DNA of 64,000 bases, taken from a virus. This document shows, piece after piece, positions 43,489 through 52,421 of this stretch. The notes beneath the pieces are model-generated. The model was given only the letters and a program-made list of their open reading frames with translations, ran no database searches and was not told the DNA's origin. The stretch's first letter is position 1. Every line of letters starts with the position of its first letter. The position numbers and the translations under genes were made by a program. The stretch spans positions 1-64,000 of the IMG/VR virus record IMGVR_UViG_3300034073_002585; one strand, 5' to 3'.

Positions 43489-44940
43489 ATGAACCGTTTA
43501 CTTAAAACAACCGCTACGGTTGCTGCCATATCATTACTAATCACTGCTTTGCCTGCGGCTGGGTCTGAGGTGCAGTCATCTTCTGTCGTACTTAGTGGAT
43601 TTACTAGTAGCTATGTGGGCTCTGCTCAGCGTTCTGAATTACAAAAAGTATCTGAGTTGTCGGACCAGTTAACTTCTGTCACGTGCTTGTCCTACCTGTC
43701 TAAAGGGAAAAAGAGTCTAGCTAAAAACAATAAAACTAAAAAGCAGGCTAATAGTGTGTGCTCATACATTAAATCACTAAGCCCTGACGTAACTGTAAAG
43801 CTATCTTCATGGTCTACAAATAAAACTTCTCTTGCTGGAAGAGTAAAAGTGTCATACACCTATACAGCTGCTGAGGGGGATTTAGTTGACAACTCCCTAC
43901 TTTCATCTTTAGATGTGTGCAGGCTTCAGAAAATAAAGATTAATGGTGGGGGAAATCAGGGACTACCTTGGGGCACCAGAAATACTAGGCAACCATTAGG
44001 CACTATCCCTATGCCCATCGTGTTTATAGAGTTCCCTGACGCAAAGGCGACTATGTCTGTAGAGGAGCGTGAGCCTAATCTAGAGAAGAACATAGAAGAG
44101 TGGAGCAGTTATATCTCTAGAGACAGGGTATTTTTTGATGTTCAAATCCACAAGCAGTGGCTGATGGCCCCTAAGCCTTATAGCTGGTACACCAGAGACA
44201 ACAACATGCAATCTCTACAACAAGCTGTTGACCAGTTAATTGCTGTTGCTGACCCTTACTATGATTTTTCTGGTGCCGAAATAATCAACTTTGTATTTTC
44301 TGATACATCAAAGAATGATGGTCTCTATGGAGATGCAATTGTAAAAGCTGATGGATTAAACGAAACTACATTTATATTTGGTGCCTACAACAAATTCTTA
44401 CATGAATCATTGTGGGACTGGATTATCCACGAAATACTTCACCCTCTAGGTTTTCTTGGGCATGGCCCAGATAACGGTGGAAAGCTCGGGATTCTAATGT
44501 CTCAGTGGAATGCTTCCGAGGCAGTAACTAGCTGGGAAGGTTTCTTGGCGGGCTGGTATAACGAAGAAGAAGTAGCTTGTGTGGACACAGAGTCCATGCC
44601 TAGTTCGTTTAACTTTAAGTTGAACTCTCTAGATAACTTTGCTGATGGATACGAAAGCTTGATTCTGAAACTAGATAGCAAGACTGCCATAGTTGTGGAG
44701 TACAGAAGTAGTGATAACTACGGCTATAAAGGACTGGCATCTCCTATTTTGACTGCTTATAGGGTAAACCAAGACAGAGATGCTATTAGGTGCGATATGT
44801 GCAACCAGCTTGAACTAGAGCAGAAAAACTGGTGGGCGTACCTACGTGACAATGGCAACATAGGAATAAAGACTCAGGTGGTATATGAAGGTATAACCAT
44901 TAAGAACCTGGGCAATGGCAACTTTGAAGTTTCTAAGTAG
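43489..44940 (+). CDS. Secreted zinc metalloprotease, M6-like
   Basis: 483 residues from leaderless ATG 43489; an in-frame ATG at 43441 lies upstream of the promoter. Signal peptide MNRLLKTTATVAAISLLITALPAAG. The zinc motif HEILHPLG begins at H314, followed by GH and the LMSQWN turn and SWEGFLAGWYNEEE, similar to M6 (immune-inhibitor-A-like) proteases; the third ligand is not certain. N-terminal 100 residues are a Ser/Lys-rich coiled region. A second exported protease besides the 16635 subtilase. Confidence 0.8.
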   Translation: MNRLLKTTATVAAISLLITALPAAGSEVQSSSVVLSGFTSSYVGSAQRSELQKVSELSDQLTSVTCLSYLSKGKKSLAKNNKTKKQANSVCSYIKSLSPDVTVKLSSWSTNKTSLAGRVKVSYTYTAAEGDLVDNSLLSSLDVCRLQKIKINGGGNQGLPWGTRNTRQPLGTIPMPIVFIEFPDAKATMSVEEREPNLEKNIEEWSSYISRDRVFFDVQIHKQWLMAPKPYSWYTRDNNMQSLQQAVDQLIAVADPYYDFSGAEIINFVFSDTSKNDGLYGDAIVKADGLNETTFIFGAYNKFLHESLWDWIIHEILHPLGFLGHGPDNGGKLGILMSQWNASEAVTSWEGFLAGWYNEEEVACVDTESMPSSFNFKLNSLDNFADGYESLILKLDSKTAIVVEYRSSDNYGYKGLASPILTAYRVNQDRDAIRCDMCNQLELEQKNWWAYLRDNGNIGIKTQVVYEGITIKNLGNGNFEVSK

Positions 44941-44949
44941 GAGGACAAA

Positions 44950-45459
44950 ATGACAAAAGTAGCAACCATATTGACAGACATAACCGAACTGGGTGTGGAC
45001 GTAATTGTAAATGCGGCTAATGAAGATATGCGTGGGGGTGGCGGAGTAGATGGGGCCATCCACGATAAAGCTGGACATGAACTTGTGTTGGATACTGTAC
45101 AGTACGCACCTTTATATGTATCTAGAGTTGCTATAACTTCAGGATACAAACTAAAGGCTAGGAACATAATCCACACTGTCGGTCCAATGTATGGCAGAGG
45201 AAACTCTGGTGAGTACATTGCTTTAGAGATGTGCTATCGAAATTCACTAGCTGCTGCGGAATCACTGGGAGCAAAAACAATTGCTATACCTGCAATTAGT
45301 GCTGGAGTGTATGGATTCCCCAAAGACAGAGCTGCAAAGATTGCAGTTACAACATGTCTAGATGTAGCTAAAGATAGTAGCTTAGAGGAGATACTTCTGG
45401 TTGCATATGACGAGACAACACTAAACCTATATAAGAAATACCTATCTGAAAATAGGTAA
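44950..45459 (+). CDS. Macro-domain protein
   Basis: 169 residues with AGGAGG nine bases upstream. VDVIVNAANEDMRGGGGVDG and IPAISAGVYGFP are the ADP-ribose-binding loops of MacroD/YmdB-type macro domains. It could remove ADP-ribose from proteins or process O-acetyl-ADP-ribose, for example to counter host ADP-ribosylation. Follows the protease by nine bases. Confidence 0.92.
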   Translation: MTKVATILTDITELGVDVIVNAANEDMRGGGGVDGAIHDKAGHELVLDTVQYAPLYVSRVAITSGYKLKARNIIHTVGPMYGRGNSGEYIALEMCYRNSLAAAESLGAKTIAIPAISAGVYGFPKDRAAKIAVTTCLDVAKDSSLEEILLVAYDETTLNLYKKYLSENR

Positions 45460-45464
45460 TAAAG

Positions 45465-45503
45465 AAAGACCCCACCTAGCCTTGATTAGATGGGGTCTTT
45501 TTA
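45465..45503. terminator. Bidirectional terminator
   Basis: AAAGACCCCA(C)CTA pairs with TAG(A)TGGGGTCTTT, with T-run on both strands; lies between convergent genes. Confidence 0.9.
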
Positions 45504-45521
45504 TTAAGTTATTTTTATACT

Positions 45522-45713
45522 CTAATATCCAGGTCCGTCATTGTCAAATTGAGATTTTCCCATATTAGTGACATAATCCCAGACGAACTCTTCGTATTGT
45601 TGTGGGGTCATCTTCTGGCCTAGCTTCTCTTCTACTTTGCAAGCAGCTATATCTGCCAGAACGAACTTCTCCTCATTAGATAAGTTGGGGAAGTGTGAAC
45701 CGTAGATGCCCAA
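45522..45713 (-). CDS. 63-residue hypothetical protein
   Basis: Acidic, helical (NEEKFVLADIAACKVEEKLG, PQQYEEFVWDYV). Two bases after the holin-like gene on the same strand; no family. Confidence 0.58.
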   Translation of the reverse strand: MGIYGSHFPNLSNEEKFVLADIAACKVEEKLGQKMTPQQYEEFVWDYVTNMGKSQFDNDGPGY

Positions 45714-45715
45714 GG

Positions 45716-45907
45716 TTACTCCTTGTCATCTTCCTTTTCATAGCGAAGCGGGAATGTTATAACCCAGATACCAAGAGTAATCCAGATGAGCATACCTACT
45801 ACGTCTTTAGCTGAACCCTCAAGAACAACCCATGCGACGAACATACCCAGTAGGGTCCATGCTTGGTCAATCATGTCCTTGAAGAGTGACTTAATGAAGT
45901 GAATCAT
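45716..45907 (-). CDS. Holin-like two-helix membrane protein
   Basis: 63 residues with two membrane helices (WTLLGMFVAWVVLEG and VVGMLIWITLGIWVITFPL) and a charged C-terminus (RYEKEDDKE). Size and topology fit a class II holin; it is the membrane gene nearest to the endolysin on the minus strand. Confidence 0.6.
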   Translation of the reverse strand: MIHFIKSLFKDMIDQAWTLLGMFVAWVVLEGSAKDVVGMLIWITLGIWVITFPLRYEKEDDKE

Positions 45908-46304
45908 TTAGTTTCCTTTTCTGAAGTAACAGGTCAAAATCTTTGACCTTTGTGTCTCCCATGTATGACCATGCGTACCCTGAGGCAATCATGGCTTCGT
46001 TAACAGACAACTCTTCTGAATCTAAAAAGAGCCATCCCAGTACTCGCCCATACTTCTCGGACGAGTCAGGTTTTTCTGTGCGGATAACAACCGAAGTTGC
46101 ATCTGCAAGTCGATGCTTTAAGTAGTTCTTGACTTCTAGTCCTAAAGTTTTTTCATACTTGTCTGAAGTGCGGGACTCTGGAGTATCGATGCCTGCAAGA
46201 CGTACTCGCTTAGTGATGGAGATATCAAAGCCGAGGTCAATCTCGACGTCGATGGTGTCTCCATCTACAACCTTTAGGATTTGCTTAACTCGGTATTCGT
46301 ACAT
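45891..46304 (-). CDS. Staphylococcal-nuclease-like protein
   Basis: 137 residues. VVDGDTIDVEIDLGF, RVRLAGIDTPESR, EKYGRVLGWLF and NEAMIASGYAW are the SNase signatures, including the Arg/Glu catalytic group (RLAGIDTPE, the E of EKYGR). It cuts DNA and RNA with calcium. No signal peptide. Possible role is breaking down host nucleic acid late in infection. Stop codon overlaps the neighbour by 17 bases. Confidence 0.9.
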   Translation of the reverse strand: MYEYRVKQILKVVDGDTIDVEIDLGFDISITKRVRLAGIDTPESRTSDKYEKTLGLEVKNYLKHRLADATSVVIRTEKPDSSEKYGRVLGWLFLDSEELSVNEAMIASGYAWSYMGDTKVKDFDLLLQKRKLNDSLH

Positions 46305-49300
46305 TATGGTCTCCTTGCTGCAGCTGCTGCTGCGCTGGTAGCGGCCGCAGTTGCAGTCATAGCAACCTGACCGACGATGACGGCAGCGATAACAACCTTC
46401 TCTGATTGCTCGCGTACCTCTGGTGACATGTCAGCGCCAGCGTTTCCAATGACGTTGAACGCTTCTACTGCTGCTCCAGCTACATCTCCTAAAAGTGGAA
46501 CTGCAGCTAAGGCTTCATCTAGAACGACGTCGTCCGCTTGAGCTGCAACTAGAAGTGCATCCAGAGCTGCTTCATATTCTGGGGAACCCTGCTCGGCACC
46601 AGAGTCAAATACTGCTAGAGCTGCCTCTTGGATAGCTTCTACCTGAGCTTCAGATAGCTGAGTTGGTTCAATCTTTACAAGTTCTTCAACTGCTGCTACA
46701 ATATTCTCAGGTGTGAGCTCTTCTTCTAACTCCACTGTTTCAGGTTCGACGGGAGATGGTGATGGAGTTTCGGACGGTTCTGGGGTTGAACTTGGCGCTG
46801 GCGTGGTCTCTGTGGGTGTTGGTGTCGGCGTCACTGATGGCGTGGGGGTTGGTTTCGGAGTTTCGGTCACTGTGGGAGTCGGAGTCGGAGTCGGACTTGG
46901 CTGAGCTGTCTCTGATGGAGAAGGAGAAGGCTCGGGAGTCGGCGTTAATGTTGGCTCGGGTTCGACAGATGGCTCAGGAGTTGGAGTTAGAGAAGGCGAC
47001 GACTCAGGAGTTGTCACAGGTTCGGGGGAAGGTGTACTGGAAGGGGTAGGTGATGGTTCTACTGTTGGCTCTGGTTGTGGGGTCTGTGTGGGGGTTGGCT
47101 CTGGCGTTACTACTGGGGCTGGAGCAGCGATAACAATATCTACAGTTGTAGAGTTGTCAGAGTAAACTGCTTGTGAGTCGTTGTCAGAACGAACACCAAA
47201 GGTATAAGTAGTATCTAATCCACCAGTTGCTTCAAAGGTTGAAGCTGGAATCGTAACTGATGTAGTAGTTGAAGCTACTGCCCAAGTGTTAGTTCCATCT
47301 GAGAAGAAGATTGCATAACGCTCTACTTGAACTGTATCTGTCTGTGGGGCATCCCACGTAACAGTCACAGAAGAGTCTTCATTCTGAACTGCTTGAATGT
47401 TTGTTGGAGGGTTCAGTGATGGGAAGATGTTATTAGTGAAAACAAAATCAGTTACGTTAGAAGTCTCGTCAACTGAGTAGCTCTGGTTGGTAGTTCCATC
47501 CCACTTGTAGTAGCGAACAACCATACCATTGTTTAGGAATGTGTTGTTGGTAAACGTTGACCACCCAGGGAACTTGTGACCATCGTTGTAACCGTCATCG
47601 TTGTAGATGGCAGTTCCATTGTTTTTGAAGGTGTTGCCAGAGAGTAGACGGTTGTCAGTTCCCATGTTAAACGTGGTTGGCATCCATACGTTGTTGTAAT
47701 ATGCAATTCCGTTTCCGATGAACTCGGTGTTGTAAATCTGAGTTCTGTTTAGTCCAGTGATTACTGCACCCCATGAGTTGTTCTCGAAGCGAGAGTTGTC
47801 GATGTAGGTGAACCTGTAGCTGTTAATAGCGTATGAGTTGTCAGTAAAGACTGAGTCATAGATGTAGGTTCTGTTCTGGAACAGAGAGTCTGGCTGTCCA
47901 TCCCAAGTAGTTACACCTGTAGGAAGCTGAGGGGTTGAACCCCAGTCGGCGGTAATACCTTGTCCATTGTGGTCGAAGGTTGCGCGAGTATAAGTTGCAA
48001 CACCAGAGTTACCAATGAAGACTGCAGAGCCACCATTCTGTCCAGTGAAGCGCATATCAGTTGATGTGAAGTTTCCACGGTTCTGATAAACCATTCCACC
48101 GCTTGATTGCTTACCATCTGAAAGAGTCAGGTCGGAAGCAGTCAATGTGATGTTCTGGTTGATGTTAAAGATTTGATAGGTGTCAGCACCAGAGATAGTT
48201 AGTACATCTTTACCTGGTCCGTCAATTGTCAGGTTCTGCGAAATGTTTGGCAGGTTGGAAGTTAGCGTGATGGTTCCAGAAACTGAAAAAGTAATCAGGT
48301 CGTAGATGCCGCCAGAGTTTGCGTTAGCCTGAGTAATCGCCCAGCGGAGTGTGCCTTGGTCTGCTGTGTCATCTAATGATGTAACTTGCAAAGATGTTGG
48401 CGGCGGAACAATTAGCTCCAGTTCTTGCTGAACTGCTAGGTCGTCAATGTATGCATCGTTGTAAGCAGTAGACAGATTAGTAGACGCAGTGTCATATGCT
48501 ACCTGCCAACCATCTACGGTGTCCTGCAAAGCTTGAGTGGTTGCTGGGTCAGACTCGTAGTCATAAGTTGCCTGCGCTGAATCCACAAGAGAAGACGCTG
48601 CTACTTCAGCTGAAAGGGCTGCATCGTAATCAGGAGCTAATAGGTCTAGGGCTGCTTGTGCGTCGAGGTAGTTTTGGTAGGCAGTTGGGTCATAAGAAGA
48701 TGTAACGAAAGTGAATCCATCTATAAGCCAGATGTCACCAAGGTTGCTGGTAACAGTGATGTACTGGATGGACTTGCCTTGAGGGGCAGTGTAAACGATA
48801 AAGCACTCGTAGTTCGGGCAGTTAGCATTTCCAACACCATTAGGGTTTACGAAAGTTGCAGTGGTGTTGTCAGTGAAGGTAACGGATATGTTCTCGTCAC
48901 CATTCTTTGCTGCTTGGTAAAAAGATAGCTGTGAAGCAGGTGAAGGCGGCTTAATCTGCAAAGGCTGTGATGTACCACCTATATAGATGACTCCACCAGT
49001 TACGTTTGGTGAGTAGTCATAGTTCTGAATTCTAGGGTCAGTGGCGTTGCTAATAGGGGTGGAGCCGTTTATGAGGAACTGAATGTTCGTGGTGATTGCA
49101 GGTCCAGTGAAAGTTTCAGTAATTGTTCCACCAGTTGCTGATGCCTGATAAGCATCGTAAGCATCGTTGCGGTCTTGTAGAGCTTGCTGGTAGTCAGGGG
49201 TCAGAGCAGACAAAGTGGCAGACGCTGAATCTAAAACTGCTTGGGCTACTTGTAAAGAAGTAGACGCTGCTTCAATAACTGAAGGCTGAGCTGCTAGTGC

Positions 49301-49621
49301 TTCGTTAGAAGTTGAAAGGTTGGTCTCTGCTTGGTTAAAAGTTTGGATGGCAGAAGAGTAAGAAGCAACTGAGTTAGCGAAACCGTTAACCGTTAGGGTT
49401 AGGGCATCTAGCTCCGAGATGGAGTTAGGTGCGTAAGTGTTGTAGTGAGCAGTGTAGTCAGCTAGGGTTTGGGTATAGCTGGCTAGGTTAGCTTGGTAGG
49501 TAGCTAAGGACTGGTTGTGGTCTACTGCTGAGGCTGGCAACATCCATGCAAACATTGGGCCAACTAGGGCCAAGTTTAATGAGATGAATGAGTGCCAGAA
49601 GACCTTATTTCTTAGGCGCAT
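46304..49621 (-). CDS. Large secreted beta-helix protein with Pro/Thr stalk
   Basis: 1105 residues. Signal peptide (to about residue 32), helical/coiled segment (about 33-150), a beta sandwich, then a parallel beta-helix (about 415-760; [21 protein letters not shown] is its typical entry and asparagine ladders follow), a fibronectin III domain (about 765-860), a Pro/Thr/Glu/Ser-rich stalk (about 862-990) and a helical C-terminus with a hydrophobic Ala-rich end before RRP. It resembles anchored surface adhesins of actinobacteria. It may coat the virion, mark infected cells, or aid attachment. Pro/Thr-rich stalks are usual glycosylation targets. Confidence 0.8.
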   Translation of the reverse strand: MRLRNKVFWHSFISLNLALVGPMFAWMLPASAVDHNQSLATYQANLASYTQTLADYTAHYNTYAPNSISELDALTLTVNGFANSVASYSSAIQTFNQAETNLSTSNEALAAQPSVIEAASTSLQVAQAVLDSASATLSALTPDYQQALQDRNDAYDAYQASATGGTITETFTGPAITTNIQFLINGSTPISNATDPRIQNYDYSPNVTGGVIYIGGTSQPLQIKPPSPASQLSFYQAAKNGDENISVTFTDNTTATFVNPNGVGNANCPNYECFIVYTAPQGKSIQYITVTSNLGDIWLIDGFTFVTSSYDPTAYQNYLDAQAALDLLAPDYDAALSAEVAASSLVDSAQATYDYESDPATTQALQDTVDGWQVAYDTASTNLSTAYNDAYIDDLAVQQELELIVPPPTSLQVTSLDDTADQGTLRWAITQANANSGGIYDLITFSVSGTITLTSNLPNISQNLTIDGPGKDVLTISGADTYQIFNINQNITLTASDLTLSDGKQSSGGMVYQNRGNFTSTDMRFTGQNGGSAVFIGNSGVATYTRATFDHNGQGITADWGSTPQLPTGVTTWDGQPDSLFQNRTYIYDSVFTDNSYAINSYRFTYIDNSRFENNSWGAVITGLNRTQIYNTEFIGNGIAYYNNVWMPTTFNMGTDNRLLSGNTFKNNGTAIYNDDGYNDGHKFPGWSTFTNNTFLNNGMVVRYYKWDGTTNQSYSVDETSNVTDFVFTNNIFPSLNPPTNIQAVQNEDSSVTVTWDAPQTDTVQVERYAIFFSDGTNTWAVASTTTSVTIPASTFEATGGLDTTYTFGVRSDNDSQAVYSDNSTTVDIVIAAPAPVVTPEPTPTQTPQPEPTVEPSPTPSSTPSPEPVTTPESSPSLTPTPEPSVEPEPTLTPTPEPSPSPSETAQPSPTPTPTPTVTETPKPTPTPSVTPTPTPTETTPAPSSTPEPSETPSPSPVEPETVELEEELTPENIVAAVEELVKIEPTQLSEAQVEAIQEAALAVFDSGAEQGSPEYEAALDALLVAAQADDVVLDEALAAVPLLGDVAGAAVEAFNVIGNAGADMSPEVREQSEKVVIAAVIVGQVAMTATAAATSAAAAAARRP

Positions 49622-49898
49622 CTTCTCCTGCTTCTTTGAGTCGAACTACCTGAGAGAAAATCATGTTGACTTCTTCTTGGTCTATCTTTCCGTCCTCTAA
49701 GAAAGCGAGAGCTAGTTTCTCTACAACCTTTGCAACTGCTAGCAAACCACCAAGGGCAGCAGAGAGCCAGACGTCAATACCAATAATTGAGCCTGCTCCG
49801 ATAACGCCAAGGGCGCTGGCAATGAATGTTGCGATTACGCGATATGAAATATCTAAAGTTAACTTAAACTTACTGGTCTTACGTTTTTTCGTAGCCAC
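49605..49898 (-). CDS. Holin-like membrane protein, paralogue of 11937 gene
   Basis: 97 residues with two hydrophobic helices ([20 protein letters not shown] and [22 protein letters not shown]), basic N-terminus and charged C-terminus. [20 protein letters not shown] matches the 11937 protein. Overlaps the start of the secreted protein by 17 bases, so the two are cotranslated. Confidence 0.6.
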   Translation of the reverse strand: MATKKRKTSKFKLTLDISYRVIATFIASALGVIGAGSIIGIDVWLSAALGGLLAVAKVVEKLALAFLEDGKIDQEEVNMIFSQVVRLKEAGEDAPKK

Positions 49899-49948
49899 TT
49901 GAGACTCCTAGATGAGGTGTCTCTCCCTTAAATATTTTACCAGATTAG

Positions 49949-49977
49949 TTGCATAGGGATAGGAAATGATATATACT
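49949..49977 (+). promoter_or_regulatory. Promoter of candidate small RNA
   Basis: TTGCAT (49949-49954), 17-base spacer, TATACT (49972-49977). Confidence 0.75.
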
Positions 49978-49983
49978 GTAAGT

Positions 49984-50079
49984 GGTTCATATGTTGCTTG
50001 TTCATTGTGTGAGCCTCCTTTCTACTAAGTGAAAGCGGTCCAGGTTTTCTTGGTTGTTCTCCTGGGCCGCTTTTTTACT
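49984..50079 (+). ncRNA. Candidate small RNA with 16S-tail mimic
   Basis: A strong promoter is followed about 95 bases later by a 13-bp hairpin (50032-50044 with 50061-50073, one G-U pair) and TTTTTT, so a short independent transcript is expected. Just before the hairpin lies CCTCCTTTCTA (50014-50024), which equals the 3' tail of bacterial 16S rRNA including the anti-Shine-Dalgarno core. It could pair with ribosome sites of mRNAs. A 13-codon ORF (49991) within it is an alternative. The intergenic region 49899-50216 holds nothing else. Confidence 0.6.
50032..50079 (+). terminator. Terminator
   Basis: AAAGCGGTCCAGG pairs with CCTGGGCCGCTTT, 16-base loop, then TTTTTTACTTTT. Confidence 0.85.
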
Positions 50080-50182
50080 TTTGAAAAGAACTGCTATAGT
50101 TCGGAGAAAGTTTAATTATTTAAATAGTTTTTGTAGTTGACACTAAAAATAAAAAGTGTATACTCTGTAGCAAAGAAACTGC

Positions 50183-50216
50183 TTGACACCAAGCGGATAA
50201 ATGATAGGATGTAGTT
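50183..50216 (+). promoter_or_regulatory. Leaderless promoter
   Basis: TTGACA (50183-50188), 16-base spacer, TAGGAT (50205-50210), six bases to ATG 50217. Confidence 0.72.
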
Positions 50217-50411
50217 ATGGACGCTATTACAATTACACTAAGTTGGAGCTGGTTCTCGTTCGCTATGGGAATCCTTGCAACTTTTGTTTTGATATTCTTC
50301 TTTGCTTTCCTGCAGTACCGTAAGCAACAGAAGGCAAAAGCTAAGTCCGACTGGGACAACATTGACAAGATGTTTCAACAGTGGGGTGGCAGAGACAACT
50401 CTAAATCCTAG
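50217..50411 (+). CDS. 64-residue single-pass membrane protein
   Basis: N-terminal hydrophobic helix (ITLSWSWFSFAMGILATFVLIFFFAFL) followed by a basic then acidic cytoplasmic tail (RKQQKAKAKSDWDNIDKMF). Leaderless start. Function unknown. Confidence 0.6.
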   Translation: MDAITITLSWSWFSFAMGILATFVLIFFFAFLQYRKQQKAKAKSDWDNIDKMFQQWGGRDNSKS

Positions 50412-50437
50412 GAGTTGCCAATTGGTATAGTTGACCT

Positions 50438-51040
50438 ATGGAAGAAAAAACCTTAGGTAGCTATGCTTACGGAGAAATCCGCCAACAGGTTCTTAAAGCT
50501 AGAGAACTAAAAAGCGCTGTCCTTTTTAAAAAGCTATTCACTGAAGTTCCAAACTGGGACGCCTTTATTAATCATTTAAACGTTCAGCTAAATAGAACTG
50601 AAGCTGCAAGTATCCCTAATGCTCCGCTGAAGGAGCATGTGCTTAACGGTGTAGTTAAACGTAACGATAGCTTCTTCTACTTTTACACGCATAAAGGCTG
50701 GTACTTCGAAGACTTTCCTGAGGTGGGAAAGATAATGGACGCCTTTAATGAAATCCTTTCAGAAGACTATGGCAGACAAGTATGTAATCCAGCTGGAGCA
50801 TTCATGAATTTTGCTGCTGAAGACTTTAAGGTTCCTTCGCATGGGGACGACAGGGAAACCTTGTTCTGGCAGTGCATTGGAACTACAACTTGGAACTTTA
50901 GGGAGCCAGATTCATTTGGAGCGGGAGAGCCATTCCTATCTGTGACTATGGAACCTGGGGATTGTGTTTATGTGGGCCACTGGGTTGAGCATGAAGTAAT
51001 CTTTAATGGTCCTAGGGCTGGCATCGCTTTTAACGTTTAG
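50438..51040 (+). CDS. Cupin/JmjC-like oxygenase, copy C
   Basis: 200 residues, third member of the family at 15006 and 15973: AVLFKKLFTEVPNWDAF, VLNGVVKRND, PSHGDDRETLFWQCIG (H-x-D) and PGDCVYVGHWVEHEV (distal His). Leaderless: TATAGT (50426-50431) six bases before ATG. Substrate unknown. Confidence 0.7.
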   Translation: MEEKTLGSYAYGEIRQQVLKARELKSAVLFKKLFTEVPNWDAFINHLNVQLNRTEAASIPNAPLKEHVLNGVVKRNDSFFYFYTHKGWYFEDFPEVGKIMDAFNEILSEDYGRQVCNPAGAFMNFAAEDFKVPSHGDDRETLFWQCIGTTTWNFREPDSFGAGEPFLSVTMEPGDCVYVGHWVEHEVIFNGPRAGIAFNV

Positions 51041-51058
51041 AGCTACAATAGATATAAG

Positions 51059-51256
51059 ATGGAAACATTTCTTGGTTATCTGTATGTATTTGGTGCCATA
51101 CTTTTTGTGGTAGTTGTAAGCGGAATTCTCTACGCTTATCGAGGGGTCCGTAAAGAAATAGAAAACGCCCTTAAGAATGCAGATACAAAAGAGCAGGAAA
51201 TAATTCGTAGGAAAGTAGTGAAGGCTATGTTTCCTCCTAGATTCTTCCGAGACTAG
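51059..51256 (+). CDS. 65-residue single-pass membrane protein
   Basis: One hydrophobic helix (YVFGAILFVVVVSGILYAY) then a charged helical tail (KNADTKEQEIIRRKVV). TACAAT at 51044-51049 lies nine bases upstream of ATG. Confidence 0.58.
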   Translation: METFLGYLYVFGAILFVVVVSGILYAYRGVRKEIENALKNADTKEQEIIRRKVVKAMFPPRFFRD

Positions 51257-51517
51257 TTAGTCTTCGTAGTCCTCGTCATCTTCGGCATAGGCCTTAATAC
51301 TTTTTTCTTCTTCCCCCCAGACGTAATAACGAACCGTCTGGTAGAGGTCGATTGTTTCTGATACAAGCTTCTCTGTTGCGAGGATAAGGTCTGCCTTGGC
51401 TTCTGGATTTAGTGGACGCTCCAATTCCATGTGAATTTCCTGAACGGCATAGGTGCAAAGTTCTAGACGCCTGAGAGTGGTCTCTAGGTTGCTAGTAGGA
51501 ATTCGTTCACCTGGCAT
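51257..51517 (-). CDS. Hypothetical helical protein
   Basis: 86 residues, acidic C-terminus (YAEDDEDYED), helical; no family. It starts directly at the far side of the 51059 gene. Confidence 0.58.
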   Translation of the reverse strand: MPGERIPTSNLETTLRRLELCTYAVQEIHMELERPLNPEAKADLILATEKLVSETIDLYQTVRYYVWGEEEKSIKAYAEDDEDYED

Positions 51518-51950
51518 GAGTCTATTTTACAGACAAATATTATCTATAAGAACTATGCTAAGATTCGAGCCTTGTTGGTGATTTTTATGTTGTGTTGGTG
51601 GGAAAGAAATAAGGGGTAAAAAGTTTTTAAAAAAGTTTTTCTTGATAATAAGGTAAGGAGTTATTATCAGATAAAACTAACGGAAAAGAAATATTTCTTG
51701 ATAATGACATTAGTTTATAATACATAATACATAATATTGAATAAGTTTTTGTGATACGCGTATAGAGTTGCCCTCTAGGCCTTACGTAAAAAATAATCGC
51801 TTATTATGTATTGTGTATAATGTATAATGTATTATGTAGAAGACCAATCCAGACTATTTGGAGTATGGAAGGAGAGGAGAAAATCGATAAAAATATATTC
51901 CTGTTTCTAGGGTTGAAATAATGGAACTTATGTTTTATGATTAATGTCTT
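51518..51950. other. AT-rich region with repeats, candidate origin or control region
   Basis: About 430 bases without a gene. It has CTTGATAATAA with TTATTATCAG as a hairpin (51641-51670), a second TTTCTTGATAAT (51694-51705), and a block of ATACATAATACATAATA (about 51716-51738) whose complement recurs as TTATTATGTATTG...TGTATAATGTATTATG (51801-51837). The strand of transcription changes here. TATGAT at 51936 serves the 51951 gene. Confidence 0.5.
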
Positions 51951-52409
51951 ATGAGTATCTATGATGATGTTTCTACCTGGTACAAACAGCACTTATTGGA
52001 GACCCAAGGTGGTGAAGTATCAGGCAAATGGTCTGCTGAACTATTTATAGCAAAGACAAGTGTCCTTGCGTTTATAGACGTTCAACTTGCTGGAGATATT
52101 AAAAATATCTATACAGCAGATTCACACTTGAAGCAGAGATATAACAAACTTCAAGAAGTTGTCTTTCGTCTTGAGCAAGAAGCACAAGATTGTTGGCACA
52201 AACAAGGTTTACCAAGTTTGGAAGAGGTAAACCCTGAAGCTGAGAGAAAGTACAGAGAATTGGATTTCATAAAAAGTGAAAGAAGTAAATTTACTGAAGC
52301 CGTGATGGGCTGGTATCAGAATTCCGATGGTGATTTATTTCACTATGACGGAGTCATTTGGGACAAAATCCCAAAAGAAGCAATTCAAGAGCTAGAGTTC
52401 TTGGGATAG
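51951..52409 (+). CDS. Hypothetical protein
   Basis: 152 residues, helical, many Trp and acidic residues (DVSTWYKQHLLE, GLPSLEEVNPEAERKYREL). Ends with WYQNSDGDLFHYDGVIWDKI, a short beta repeat as in phage tail-tube accessory proteins. Function unknown. Confidence 0.58.
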   Translation: MSIYDDVSTWYKQHLLETQGGEVSGKWSAELFIAKTSVLAFIDVQLAGDIKNIYTADSHLKQRYNKLQEVVFRLEQEAQDCWHKQGLPSLEEVNPEAERKYRELDFIKSERSKFTEAVMGWYQNSDGDLFHYDGVIWDKIPKEAIQELEFLG

Positions 52410-52421
52410 GAAAGGCAATAG

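Noticed and set aside
44842-45218. Minus-strand ORFs opposite the macro-domain gene
   Set aside because: Antisense shadows of conserved codons with no supporting signals.
46713-47049. Plus-strand ORFs opposite the Pro/Thr stalk
   Set aside because: Val/Gly/Ser repeats that simply mirror the minus-strand Pro/Thr repeat codons.
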